Part shown: in pieces, positions 54,548-63,968 of the stretch
How positions within the stretch are numbered: position 1 is the stretch's first letter
How the letters are laid out: each line of letters opens with the position of its first letter
Assembly: GCA_038327195.1 (NCBI GenBank)
Contig: JBBQKU010000012.1
Coordinates: 1 to 64,000 of the forward strand
Length of the DNA stretch: 64,000 bases
Direction of reading: 5' to 3'
Source: UBA4416 sp038327195
GTDB lineage: Bacteria; Bacteroidota; Bacteroidia; B-17B0; Aurantibacillaceae
Notes under the pieces: generated by a model
Seen by the model: the letters and a program-made list of their open reading frames with translations, nothing else
Told to the model about the DNA's origin: nothing
Database searches by the model: none
Translations under genes and position numbers: made by a program

Positions 54548-54904
54548 ATGAAAATTAATAAGTCCGCATATTTTTCAATTTTTTTCTTACTATGTTTTAT
54601 TACATCGTTTGGTGCTAAAACATTACAAAATCTAAATACCAATACTTCTTTTAAAAAGTTTAATACTAAAGAATTAGATGTTGTTTCTAATAAATATGAC
54701 AAAACTTCAAGTAGTAGTGATTTTTTATTTGAAGAAAATGAAAATGAAGTTGAAGATGGCTTAGGCTTACAAGCATTTATTTTACCCTATTTCATTACCT
54801 ATTTTCAATATGAGGTTTTAAAACCTCAAACTATTTTCGCCAATCCTTTGGCAGAAAAACTAAAAAATCCCATTTATATTGCGGTTTGTAATTTCCGAAT
54901 TTGA
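54548..54904 (+). CDS. Small exported acidic protein C
   Basis: The 118-residue protein has an N-terminal membrane or signal segment (about residues 8-22), a serine- and aspartate-rich middle with FEENENEVEDG, then a hydrophobic stretch LQAFILPYFITYFQYEVL and the end YIAVCNFRI. The layout recalls the two small acidic proteins at 50348 and 51880, though the end lacks the PPP(R/K) tail. It lies between the carbonic anhydrase and SulP 2. Its function is unknown; its position suggests an accessory of the carbon-uptake genes. Confidence 0.62.
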   Translation: MKINKSAYFSIFFLLCFITSFGAKTLQNLNTNTSFKKFNTKELDVVSNKYDKTSSSSDFLFEENENEVEDGLGLQAFILPYFITYFQYEVLKPQTIFANPLAEKLKNPIYIAVCNFRI

Positions 54905-54942
54905 TTTTTTTAATTCCACCTACTTATATTTTGTAGGCTATT

Positions 54943-54992
54943 AGCTTAACCAATAAGCTTTTTATCACAAATTACCTTCTAGTTATTTGTGA
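54943..54992 (+). promoter_or_regulatory. Hairpin pair between gene C and SulP 2
   Basis: AGCTTA (54943-54948) with TAAGCT (54954-54959) is followed by TTTT, a weak terminator. TCACAAAT (54965-54972) with ATTTGTGA (54985-54992) forms a second stem. SulP 2 starts at 55044. They may end one transcript and shape the leader of the next. Confidence 0.4.
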
Positions 54993-55043
54993 AAGCAGTT
55001 TTAATATTGCTTTTATAGAATTAAATTAATTAAATAAGAAATC

Positions 55044-56696
55044 ATGACAAACAAAAATCAAAAACGATACATACCTGCTGATGGATTAGCAGGATTAAAA
55101 GAAAATTTTTCAAAAGATGCTCTATCAGGATTTCTAGTATTCCTATTAGCATTACCACTAAGTTTAGGTATTGCAAAGGCATCTGATTTTCCAGCAATTT
55201 TCGGATTAGTATCAGCTATCATTGGCGGAGTTGTGGTTAGCTTTTTTGCTGGTTCTCGTCTAACCATTAAAGGTCCTGCTGCTGGTTTAATTGCGATTTG
55301 TGGTGGAGCTATTGCTGCTTTTGGTGGTGGAGATACAGGTTGGCATTTAGCATTAGGTGCTATTGTGGTTGCTGGTATCGTTCAAATATTATTTGGAGTA
55401 TTTAAATTAGGAAAATTAGCCGATTTTTTTCCTGGAGCTGCTATCCACGGTATGCTTGCCGCCATTGGAATTATCATTATGTCAAAACAAATACATACGT
55501 TATTAGGTATTGATCCTAAGTTTTTAAAAGGGAAAGAACCTTTAGAATTATTAGCCATGATTCCAGAAAGTATTATGCATGAAAATGCACATATTGCTGA
55601 AATAGGAATTGCTTGCTTGTTAATATTAATAGGAATGAGTTTTGTGAAACACCAAAAATTAAAAAAGATACCAGCTCCTTTAATTGTATTAATTGTTGCT
55701 ATTCCTTTAGGGATTGTTTTAAACATTAAAACTGATGGGGCAATTTCTAATTTCTCTTTAGTTAAAATTGGAAGTATTTTTGAATCTTTCACAAACGGTT
55801 CAGTTATGAAAGGTGATTTTGTGAGTAGAGGTATTTTGAATGCAGATTTTTCAGCATTAAGTTCTCATGCTGGTGATTTTGCAATGTATGTTGTTTTATT
55901 TGCGTTAATTGGTAGTTTAGAATCATTATTGACCGCTAAAGCAATTGATGGCAGTGATCCATATAAACGCAAATCAGACTTTAATAAAGATTTAGTAGCT
56001 GTAGGTTTAGGGAACACAATTGCTGGCTTATTAGGTGCATTACCTATGATTAGTGAAGTTGCTCGTAGTTCGGCAAACGTTGGTAATGGTGCAAGAACAC
56101 GTTGGGCTAATTTTTTCCATGGCTTATTTTTATTATTAGCAGTTTTAGTAGCTGTTCCAATTATTGAAATGATACCAAATGCTGCTTTAGCGGCCATGTT
56201 AACTTTTGTTGGATTTAGACTTGCTCATCCAAAAGAATTTATTCATATGTTTCATATTGGTAAATCACAATTTGTTGTTTTTACAGCTACTGTTGTTGTA
56301 ACATTAGCTACTGATTTATTGGTTGGAGTTGGAACAGGTATTCTGTTGGAAATTATTGTTAATTTGATAAATGGTGCTTCTATTAATAATTTGTTTAAAT
56401 CTAATATCGTTTTAACAAAACAAAATGAAGAAGACTATACCTTGACAGTAAATGGTGGTTTAATGTTTACTAACATTTTAGGTTTTAAAAAAGTATTTGC
56501 AACATTACCTCAAGGTAAAAACATTACAATTGACGTTAGCGCTGCTAAAATAGTTGATCATACATCTATTTTAACTTTAAATAGTTTAGTTGAAGATTAC
56601 AAAGATGATGGTGGAACTATTAAAGTTGAGGGCTTTGAAAATCACAAACAACTTGGGCACGCTGCTACATCAACGCGAGTTTTGAAATTGAGCTAA
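55044..56696 (+). CDS. SulP-family inorganic anion (probable bicarbonate) transporter 2
   Basis: The 550-residue protein is a second SulP transporter with KGPAAGLIAICGGAIAAFG, IGSLESLLTAKAIDGSDPYKRK and a C-terminal STAS domain (about residues 470-550). It is related to SulP 1 but longer, with a larger loop around residues 180-270. It starts 139 bases after gene C, across several hairpins. A second transporter in the same island suggests a different affinity or ion coupling; this is inference. Confidence 0.88.
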   Translation: MTNKNQKRYIPADGLAGLKENFSKDALSGFLVFLLALPLSLGIAKASDFPAIFGLVSAIIGGVVVSFFAGSRLTIKGPAAGLIAICGGAIAAFGGGDTGWHLALGAIVVAGIVQILFGVFKLGKLADFFPGAAIHGMLAAIGIIIMSKQIHTLLGIDPKFLKGKEPLELLAMIPESIMHENAHIAEIGIACLLILIGMSFVKHQKLKKIPAPLIVLIVAIPLGIVLNIKTDGAISNFSLVKIGSIFESFTNGSVMKGDFVSRGILNADFSALSSHAGDFAMYVVLFALIGSLESLLTAKAIDGSDPYKRKSDFNKDLVAVGLGNTIAGLLGALPMISEVARSSANVGNGARTRWANFFHGLFLLLAVLVAVPIIEMIPNAALAAMLTFVGFRLAHPKEFIHMFHIGKSQFVVFTATVVVTLATDLLVGVGTGILLEIIVNLINGASINNLFKSNIVLTKQNEEDYTLTVNGGLMFTNILGFKKVFATLPQGKNITIDVSAAKIVDHTSILTLNSLVEDYKDDGGTIKVEGFENHKQLGHAATSTRVLKLS

Positions 56697-56709
56697 GGCT
56701 CTGAAAATC

Positions 56710-56785
56710 CTTGCTAAGTTTCAACTAATTAAGTGTTACTTTATTCCATAATTTTTTAGCACTAGTTAAGTTAAAACTTAGCAAG
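56710..56785 (+). promoter_or_regulatory. Long hairpin between SulP 2 and the porin gene
   Basis: CTTGCTAAGTTT (56710-56721) and its exact complement (56774-56785) bracket 52 bases that also partly pair (CAACTAATTAAGTG with CACTAGTTAAGTT). No T run follows, so it is not a standard terminator. It may be a processing or mRNA-stability element, or a regulatory leader of the porin-dabAB unit. Confidence 0.5.
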
Positions 56786-56818
56786 ACCATTTTATTAAAC
56801 ATTTTTAAAAAATTAATT

Positions 56819-58159
56819 ATGAAAAACATAATAATAGTAATAATAGTTTTATTCATTTCAATAAATGGATTTGCCCAATTACCAAGTGTAAGATTTAAAG
56901 ATGGCCTAAAAATTTATCTGAGTGATGATAGTGTTCGTTATATTAAAGGTACAGGTTTAGCACAAGTATGGTTAAGATATAATGATAATAATCCTGGTTC
57001 CACAATATATGGTACTCCAAAAAAAGAAACATTTGATGTTGGTTTAAGGCGGGTAAGATATCAAATCATGGGACAAGTTAATAAAAAGACTTTTTTCTAT
57101 ACTCAATTTGGTATTAATAGTTTTAATAGCTTATCCGCAAGAAAATCTCCTTTATTTTTTCATGATGTTACTGCAGAATACAGCGTTTTCAAAAATTTTT
57201 TAACTGTAGGAGGAGGTTTAAATGGATGGAATGGAACTTCTCGTTATTCTTCATCAGGTGTAGGTAATATTTTATGTCTCGATTTGCCAGTAATAGAGGA
57301 AACAATGAATGATGTTACTGACCAATTTGTTAGAAAATTAGGTGTTTATGCTAAAGGGAAAATTAAGAGATTTGACTATCGTTTAGCAGCGGCAAACCCT
57401 TTTCCTGTTCAAAATGCGCTAACTACAATTGCAACATTACCTGCAACAGGAACAAATACTGCTTATTATTCTACCAAAGCACCTGAATTGCAATATCAAG
57501 GATATTTTATGTGGCAGTTTTTAGATAAAGAAAGTAATCAATTACCATATATGACTGGATCTTATTTAGGAAAAAAAAGAGTGTTTAATATTGGCTCTGG
57601 ATTCACATATCAAAAAAATGCAATGTGGTACAGAAATGCAATTGGCGATACTATCTCAAAACCATTGCAACAATTTGCAGTTGACGTATTTTTAGATTAT
57701 TATTTAAATAAAGAAAAACAAAATGCAGTTACTGCATATTGTGCATTTCTTAACTATGATTTTGGGCCTAATTATATTCGTAATGCAGGGGCAATGAATA
57801 CCGCAAATGGTACAAATAGTTCTGCAAGTTTTAATGGTGCTGGAAATTCTGCACCATTAATAGGAACTGGTCAAGTAATATTTGGACAAGCAGCTTATTT
57901 ATTTAAAAAAGATTTATTAGGCAAGGAAGGAACATTGCAACCCTATGTATCTGGATCTTACGCAAGTTATCAAAAGTTAAAAGATCCTGTATTGATTTAT
58001 AATATCGGATTGAATTGGATTATGAGTGGACAAAATTCTAAGCTATCTTTAGATTATCAAAGTCGCCCAATTTTCAATACGGATAGTAATGGAGAGATAC
58101 ATGAAACTAAAAATGCTAGACGAGGACAAATTGTTTTACAATATCAAATCGCATTTTAA
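56819..58159 (+). CDS. Phosphate-selective porin O/P-like outer-membrane channel
   Basis: The 446-residue protein has a signal peptide (to about FAQ, residue 19) and a 16-to-18 strand-like pattern. The stretch KDGLKIYLSDDSVRYIKGTGLAQVWLRYNDNNPG near the start and the end GQIVLQYQIAF (C-terminal Phe) fit the OprO/OprP porin family. OprP-type channels prefer anions; here the context suggests bicarbonate or other anions. It is 31 bases upstream of dabA. Confidence 0.82.
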   Translation: MKNIIIVIIVLFISINGFAQLPSVRFKDGLKIYLSDDSVRYIKGTGLAQVWLRYNDNNPGSTIYGTPKKETFDVGLRRVRYQIMGQVNKKTFFYTQFGINSFNSLSARKSPLFFHDVTAEYSVFKNFLTVGGGLNGWNGTSRYSSSGVGNILCLDLPVIEETMNDVTDQFVRKLGVYAKGKIKRFDYRLAAANPFPVQNALTTIATLPATGTNTAYYSTKAPELQYQGYFMWQFLDKESNQLPYMTGSYLGKKRVFNIGSGFTYQKNAMWYRNAIGDTISKPLQQFAVDVFLDYYLNKEKQNAVTAYCAFLNYDFGPNYIRNAGAMNTANGTNSSASFNGAGNSAPLIGTGQVIFGQAAYLFKKDLLGKEGTLQPYVSGSYASYQKLKDPVLIYNIGLNWIMSGQNSKLSLDYQSRPIFNTDSNGEIHETKNARRGQIVLQYQIAF

Positions 58160-58190
58160 TTAAAATTTTTTTTATATTAGAAATAAACTT

Positions 58191-60692
58191 ATGAGTATAC
58201 ATAAAACAAATAATGGTTTTGATGAGCATGAAATCCTTCATGACCTAAAACATTATTTACCTGCGCAAGCACCGTTAAAAGATTTTATTCATCATAATAC
58301 GTTACATGCATTTCAAAATTTAAAATTTGACCATGCAATTCGTAAAGCATCTAAAATGTTTGGCTATACTGTTTCATTGCCTTTATCCGATTTTAGGGAT
58401 TTATATAAATCGAAACGAATTGTACATGAAAATCTTGAAAAAATAATTATTGAAAAAAAAGGTAAAGAGCATTTGTCGGAATGGCTAAATAAAGTTTTAG
58501 TTAAAGATTATGACACATCTACTTCACCAAAAATCGGTAATCTTCGATCCAACTGGAAATCTCAATACCGAATTAATTTAGATTCAGTAACACATCCAAA
58601 ACTATTTAGAATTTTATGTAGTTACCTTGATCAAGGAATTTCTATTTGGAAATTTCCAGTTCATGAAAAAGGCTTTTTAACTTCCTTAAGAGAAATCGAG
58701 AAAAATAGTTTATCTAGTATATTTAAATCAGAAAGAGTTCGTGAATTATTTTTAAACACACGATGTGAAATTGAAAGTTTATTAGATATTTTAGTTGGTA
58801 ATGATTCGTTATATAAACAATATATTTTTGACCAACAATTTGCTCACCAAGGATGGAGTGGAATGGTTTCAGCTATTGAAGACCAACCAGAAACATTATT
58901 AGATCCAAAGAAAATATCTGTTCAAGAATTAATAATTTTAGAATGCTTATTAGAAATTGACACGCTTGATAATAAGTTTGGTGAAAACTGGACACCATTG
59001 GTAAATAAATTAGTAGAAATGCCTGATGATTTATTTTCAGATGTTGAAGTCACAGAATTGAGTGATGTTTTATTTATTTGGCAAAACGCATATGAGTGGA
59101 GTTATTATGATGGTGTGTTAAGTGGTTTACAATTAATAAAAAAAGAGGATAATAAAATATCTCAAAAAAGTTTTCAAGCTATGTTTTGTATTGATGATAG
59201 AGAATGTTCTATTCGAAGATATATTGAAGATAACGATAGTCATTGCGAAACGTTTGGTACGCCTGGTTTTTTTGGAGTGGAATTTTATTTTAAACCAGAA
59301 CATGGCAAATTTTACAGTAAACTTTGTCCAGCACCAGTAACACCAAAATTTTTAATTAAAGAGATCGACACAAAAAATAAGCGAAAAAAAGATGCTCATT
59401 TTACAAATCAATCCCATTCTTTATTACGAGGTTCAATTATTTCTCAAACTCTAGGTTTTTGGTCAGCATTTAGATTATTTCTAAATATATTCAGACCCAC
59501 AATGAGTCCAGCAACAGCATCTTCATTTAATCATATGGATCAATTTTCTAAATTGACTATAGAGAATACAAATTTAAATGATAAAGAAAATGAATTGCAA
59601 ATTGGATTTACTATTGAAGAAATGGCTAATCGAGTTGAGGCGTTATTAAAAAGTATAGGATTAATAAAAGATTTTGCTCCCCTAGTTTATGTTGTAGGTC
59701 ATGGTTCAAGTAGTGTTAATAATCCTCATTATGCGGGATATGATTGTGGCGCTTGCTCAGGTAGACCAGGCTCAGTAAATGCCCGAGTAATAAGTTTCAT
59801 GGCAAATAAAAAAGAAGTTAGAGATATTTTATTTCATAGAGGAATTATTATTCCTGAAACAACACAGTTTTTAGGTGGTTTACATGATACATCTCGTGAT
59901 GATATTAGTTTTTTTGATGAAAGTTCGTTGTCACAATTGAACGCGAGTTATCATAAGAAAAATGAGCACGTATTTTCTATAGCACTTGATTCAAATGCGA
60001 AAGAACGTTCACGAAGATTAGTTTCAATAGATACAACTTTAACGCCAAAACAAATACACGAAAAGGTACGTACTCGTTCAGTTTCAATTTTCGAACCACG
60101 TCCAGAATTAAATCACGCAACCAATGCATTATGTATTGTAGGAGGAAGAGATTTTACAAAAGGTTTATTTTTAGATAGGCGTTCGTTTATGAATTCGTAT
60201 AATTATAAAATAGATTTGGATGGAAAAATATTAACAAATATCATGAAACCGCTAGGTCCTGTTTGTGGTGGTATTAATTTAGAATATTTTTTCTCAAGAG
60301 TTGATAATCAAAAATTAGGGGCTGGGACTAAATTACCTCATAATGTTATGGGTCTTTTTGGTGTAGCAAATGGTATTGATGGAGATTTAAGGCCAGGTTT
60401 ACCAAGCCAAATGATTGAAGTTCACGATCCAGTTCGTCTATTAATTATTGTAGAGCATTTTCCAGAAGTTGTTTTAAATACAATTAAATCAGTAGATGCA
60501 ATGTACGAATGGTTTATAAATGAGTGGATTAATTTAGTTGCAATCAATCCAGAAACACAACAAATTAATTTATTTAAAGAAGGAAAATTTATTCCTTATG
60601 AGCCTATCAAACAAAAAGTGGATACAGTTTCTGATATAACCCCCATTTTAGAATCTACTTTAGATAATATCCCAGTTTACTTAATTAAATAA
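58191..60692 (+). CDS. dabA: Inorganic carbon transporter subunit DabA
   Basis: The 833-residue protein is a DUF2309/UPF0753 member. The carbonic-anhydrase-like zinc site is complete: Cys333 and Asp335 in MFCIDDRECSIRR, His504 in YVVGHGSS and Cys519 in YDCGACSG. Spacing between these (2 and 15 residues) equals that of the characterised Halothiobacillus DabA (Cys351, Asp353, His524, Cys539). DabA works with DabB to convert CO2 to bicarbonate in one direction, driven by the cation gradient. DabB follows ten bases later. Confidence 0.96.
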   Translation: MSIHKTNNGFDEHEILHDLKHYLPAQAPLKDFIHHNTLHAFQNLKFDHAIRKASKMFGYTVSLPLSDFRDLYKSKRIVHENLEKIIIEKKGKEHLSEWLNKVLVKDYDTSTSPKIGNLRSNWKSQYRINLDSVTHPKLFRILCSYLDQGISIWKFPVHEKGFLTSLREIEKNSLSSIFKSERVRELFLNTRCEIESLLDILVGNDSLYKQYIFDQQFAHQGWSGMVSAIEDQPETLLDPKKISVQELIILECLLEIDTLDNKFGENWTPLVNKLVEMPDDLFSDVEVTELSDVLFIWQNAYEWSYYDGVLSGLQLIKKEDNKISQKSFQAMFCIDDRECSIRRYIEDNDSHCETFGTPGFFGVEFYFKPEHGKFYSKLCPAPVTPKFLIKEIDTKNKRKKDAHFTNQSHSLLRGSIISQTLGFWSAFRLFLNIFRPTMSPATASSFNHMDQFSKLTIENTNLNDKENELQIGFTIEEMANRVEALLKSIGLIKDFAPLVYVVGHGSSSVNNPHYAGYDCGACSGRPGSVNARVISFMANKKEVRDILFHRGIIIPETTQFLGGLHDTSRDDISFFDESSLSQLNASYHKKNEHVFSIALDSNAKERSRRLVSIDTTLTPKQIHEKVRTRSVSIFEPRPELNHATNALCIVGGRDFTKGLFLDRRSFMNSYNYKIDLDGKILTNIMKPLGPVCGGINLEYFFSRVDNQKLGAGTKLPHNVMGLFGVANGIDGDLRPGLPSQMIEVHDPVRLLIIVEHFPEVVLNTIKSVDAMYEWFINEWINLVAINPETQQINLFKEGKFIPYEPIKQKVDTVSDITPILESTLDNIPVYLIK

Positions 60693-60702
60693 AAATACTT
60701 TT

Positions 60703-62568
60703 ATGCAATCTATCATTCAATATTTTATTTTACTTCCTTTAATAGGATATATTATAAGCATTCTCATTCCTCGTAAAAGTGAGAAATTAATTTCTAATAG
60801 TGCAATCTATATTGTTGGATTACATTTCATAAGCTTTGTTGTTTTTGTTGGATATTGGCTTTTAAATGGGCATATTACAATTGACTTTAAAAATATTGTA
60901 ATATATAAAACCACCAATTACGAATTTTTTATTGATTTCTTTTTCGATAAAATAACAGTTGTTTATATGTTAGTTGGCTCGTTTCTAACATTTTTAGTTA
61001 CAATTTACTGCAGTTATTATTTACATAGAGAACAAGGTTATAAACGTTTTTTTAATACAATCATGCTATTTTATTTAGGCTATAACATTACTATATTTTC
61101 AGGTAATTTGGAAACCTTATTTGTTGGTTGGGAAATTTTAGGTATATCTTCATTTTTATTAATTGCCTTTTACCGTGATCGTTATTTACCTGTTAAAAAT
61201 GCCTTTAAAGTATTCTCAATTTATCGATTAGGTGATGTTGGTTTAATACTAGCAATGTGGATGAGTCATCATCTATTTCATGAAAACATTACTTTTTTTC
61301 AATTACAAAATGATGAGTTAGTTAGCACTCATTTAGAGAACCATAGTATTATTGGTATTTTCGTTGCGGTTATGATTCTTATAACAGCAGCTGCAAAATC
61401 TGCACAATTGCCTTTTTCATCATGGTTACCAAGAGCTATGGAAGGGCCAACACCTTCTAGTGCTATTTTTTATGGTTCACTATCAGTGCATTTAGGTGTA
61501 TTTTTAATGCTCAGAACTTTTGAATTATGGGAGCATCAAACGTCTGTGAGAGTTTTAATTGGCTTATTAGGTTTAACAACTAGTATAGTTGCAACAGGTA
61601 TAGCAAGAGTTCAATCATCTGTAAAAAGTCAAATTGCATATTCTTCAATATCTCAAATTGGATTAATATTTATTGAGTTGGCTTTCGGTTTAGAAACTTT
61701 AGCATTAATACATTTTGCTGGAAATGCTTTTTTAAGAACTTATCAATTATTAGTATCACCTTCAACAGTAAGTTATTTAATTAGAGAGCAGTTTTATAAT
61801 TTTGTACCTAGACCTAAATCATTAGAGGATTCGTTTTCAAAAAAAATCAAATACACTTTTTATATTCTTTGTTTAAAGGAATTTAATTTGGATACAGTTA
61901 TGTTCAAATTATGGCGCCCATTAAAGGTGATGGGAAGAAGTCTTAATTTTGTTAATGCAAAAAATATTTTATTTTATTTTATTCCAGCTTATATTATCGG
62001 TTTAATTTGTTTGTATTATGAAAGTTTAATCCCAGAACAAATTCATCATTTTTTACCTACATTATTTTCATTTATTGGATTTGTTATGGTTTTAAAATCT
62101 TATACGGAAAGAAAAAATGTTCACATGGCATGGATTTTAATAATAATGAATCATTTTTGGATAGCACTTGCCATTTCGTTTAATGAACATTATGTATATA
62201 CACAATCACTTCTTTATTTAAGTGGAATAGTATTTATGGGATCTATTGGATTCATAACCATACAAAAATTAAAAACATTAGAAAGTCAAGTAGATTTGAA
62301 TCAATTTAACGGGCATTCTTATGATCATCCAAAATTAGCATTTGTTTTTTTATTATCATGTTTAGGTTTAACAGGATTTCCTATTACACCAACATTTATT
62401 GGAGAAGATATAATTTTCACACACATTCATGAGGATCAAGTTGCATTAGCTTTTTTTACAGCATCAAGTTTAATTATTGATGGAATTGCAGCTATAAGAA
62501 TATACGCCAGGGTGTTTTTAGGCCCTCATATAAAAACAAACCATGCAAGTGCATATAAATCTTCTTAA
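60703..62568 (+). CDS. dabB: Inorganic carbon transporter subunit DabB (NuoL-like)
   Basis: The 621-residue membrane protein is related to the NuoL/MrpA antiporter-like subunits: ETLFVGWEILGISSFLLIAFYRDR, ITAAAKSAQLPFSSWLPRAMEGPTPSSAIFYGS, and RVQSSVKSQIAYSSISQIG are all present. About 14 membrane segments fit. It would couple proton (or other cation) flow to DabA. Other complex I subunits are absent, and DabA is next door, which separates it from NuoL. Its stop overlaps the following porin gene by 26 bases. Confidence 0.94.
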   Translation: MQSIIQYFILLPLIGYIISILIPRKSEKLISNSAIYIVGLHFISFVVFVGYWLLNGHITIDFKNIVIYKTTNYEFFIDFFFDKITVVYMLVGSFLTFLVTIYCSYYLHREQGYKRFFNTIMLFYLGYNITIFSGNLETLFVGWEILGISSFLLIAFYRDRYLPVKNAFKVFSIYRLGDVGLILAMWMSHHLFHENITFFQLQNDELVSTHLENHSIIGIFVAVMILITAAAKSAQLPFSSWLPRAMEGPTPSSAIFYGSLSVHLGVFLMLRTFELWEHQTSVRVLIGLLGLTTSIVATGIARVQSSVKSQIAYSSISQIGLIFIELAFGLETLALIHFAGNAFLRTYQLLVSPSTVSYLIREQFYNFVPRPKSLEDSFSKKIKYTFYILCLKEFNLDTVMFKLWRPLKVMGRSLNFVNAKNILFYFIPAYIIGLICLYYESLIPEQIHHFLPTLFSFIGFVMVLKSYTERKNVHMAWILIIMNHFWIALAISFNEHYVYTQSLLYLSGIVFMGSIGFITIQKLKTLESQVDLNQFNGHSYDHPKLAFVFLLSCLGLTGFPITPTFIGEDIIFTHIHEDQVALAFFTASSLIIDGIAAIRIYARVFLGPHIKTNHASAYKSS

Positions 62569-63958
62569 AAAGAAATATCATTTATCTAAAAAGGTAAGTG
62601 TTTATTCTATTCTTTTAATAGGACAAATGGTTTTTTCTCAAGAAAATATTTTAAATAAATCTAATAACATCATAGTTGATAGTTTAAAAAAAAGCAAATG
62701 GTTTACTTTACATGCCCAAGAAACTACTGTAAGCCAGTTTAGACCAAAGTTTAATGCCTCGTATTCTGGAGCACATAGTCAAATACCAATTGATGAATGG
62801 GGAACGACTATTACAAGTACTATTTATTTAGGTTTAAAATTATGGAACAATGCACAAGTTGTTATTAATCCTGAAATTGCTGGTGGACACGGATTGTCGT
62901 TTGCATACGGTATAGCCGCGTTTACAAATGGTGAAGCGTTTAGAGTAGGTAATCCAGATCCAACATTTTATTTGGCTAGAGGCTGTTTTAAGCAAATAAT
63001 TCCATTAACAAAAGATAAAGAATGGCAAGTAGAAGGAGAAAATAAATTAGCGCAATACATTCCTACAAAATATTTTGCAATTACTGTTGGGAAGGTTTCA
63101 ATAGCAGATTATTTCGACGATAATTCTTTTTCACATAATCCTCGCACGCAATTTTTAAGTTGGGGTTTAATGAGTAACGGAGCATGGGATTATCCAGCAA
63201 ACACAAGAGGCTATACGCCAAGTATTGTTGCTGAATATATTGCACAAAAATGGGAAATTCGTTATGCTATAAGTATGATGCCAAATACTGCTAATGGAAA
63301 TATTATGGATAAAAATATTGCAAAGGCGAATGCTAATTCGTTTGAAATAAAATATAAATACAAAATAAATAGTCAACAAGGTAAAATTAGTGCTATTGCG
63401 TTTTATAATACAGCATTGATGGGAAGTTATACGGCCCAAAATATTTTGCAAATACCCGACTCAATAAATTCTGGTTCTTTTGTAAATAATTATTCTATTA
63501 TTGCAAGTCGTCAATATGGAAGAAGTAAATATGGCTTCGGATTAAATATTGAACAAAATCTAAATGATAATATTGGCGTTTTTGCTCGCGCTTCATACAA
63601 TGATGGGAAAAATGAAACTTGGTGTTTTACAGAAATTGATAGAGCTTTTAGCATGGGAGCATCAATCAAGGGAATCAAATGGAAACGTAAAAATGATGTT
63701 TTAGGTTTTGCTTATTGCATTTCTGGATTATCAAGCGAACACGCTGATTATTTATCAAAAGGCGGATTAGGATTTATACTTGGAGATGGGAAATTAAATT
63801 ATAATAACGAACATCTATTCGAATCATTTTATAGTGCATCTTTGTTTGATGGGAAAATTACACCTTCCATAGTTTATCAATTTGTAGCAAATCCTGCTTA
63901 TAATAAAGACCGTGGACCAATAAATATTTATTCAATAAGATTACATATTTCAATATAA
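62543..63958 (+). CDS. OprB-like outer-membrane porin
   Basis: The 471-residue protein has a signal-peptide-like segment near residues 18-33 (ending MVFSQ) and a barrel with carbohydrate-porin likeness (FRVGNPDPTFYLARGCFKQII ... DDNSFSHNPRTQFLSWGLMSNGAWDYPANTRGYT). It ends in IYSIRLHISI, without the usual final Phe. It starts at the ATG that overlaps dabB by 26 bases, so it is part of the dab operon. A second channel with DabAB suggests a path for inorganic carbon or a counter-solute; the cargo is not shown by the sequence. Confidence 0.8.
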   Translation: MQVHINLLKKKYHLSKKVSVYSILLIGQMVFSQENILNKSNNIIVDSLKKSKWFTLHAQETTVSQFRPKFNASYSGAHSQIPIDEWGTTITSTIYLGLKLWNNAQVVINPEIAGGHGLSFAYGIAAFTNGEAFRVGNPDPTFYLARGCFKQIIPLTKDKEWQVEGENKLAQYIPTKYFAITVGKVSIADYFDDNSFSHNPRTQFLSWGLMSNGAWDYPANTRGYTPSIVAEYIAQKWEIRYAISMMPNTANGNIMDKNIAKANANSFEIKYKYKINSQQGKISAIAFYNTALMGSYTAQNILQIPDSINSGSFVNNYSIIASRQYGRSKYGFGLNIEQNLNDNIGVFARASYNDGKNETWCFTEIDRAFSMGASIKGIKWKRKNDVLGFAYCISGLSSEHADYLSKGGLGFILGDGKLNYNNEHLFESFYSASLFDGKITPSIVYQFVANPAYNKDRGPINIYSIRLHISI

Positions 63959-63968
63959 TTTATAAATT

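Noticed and set aside
60703..62568. dabB as NuoL of respiratory complex I
   Set aside because: No other nuo genes are present, and it follows dabA directly, as in DAC loci.
52260..63958. Carboxysome or Calvin-cycle locus
   Set aside because: No RuBisCO, phosphoribulokinase or shell protein is seen; only uptake and carbonic anhydrase genes are present.
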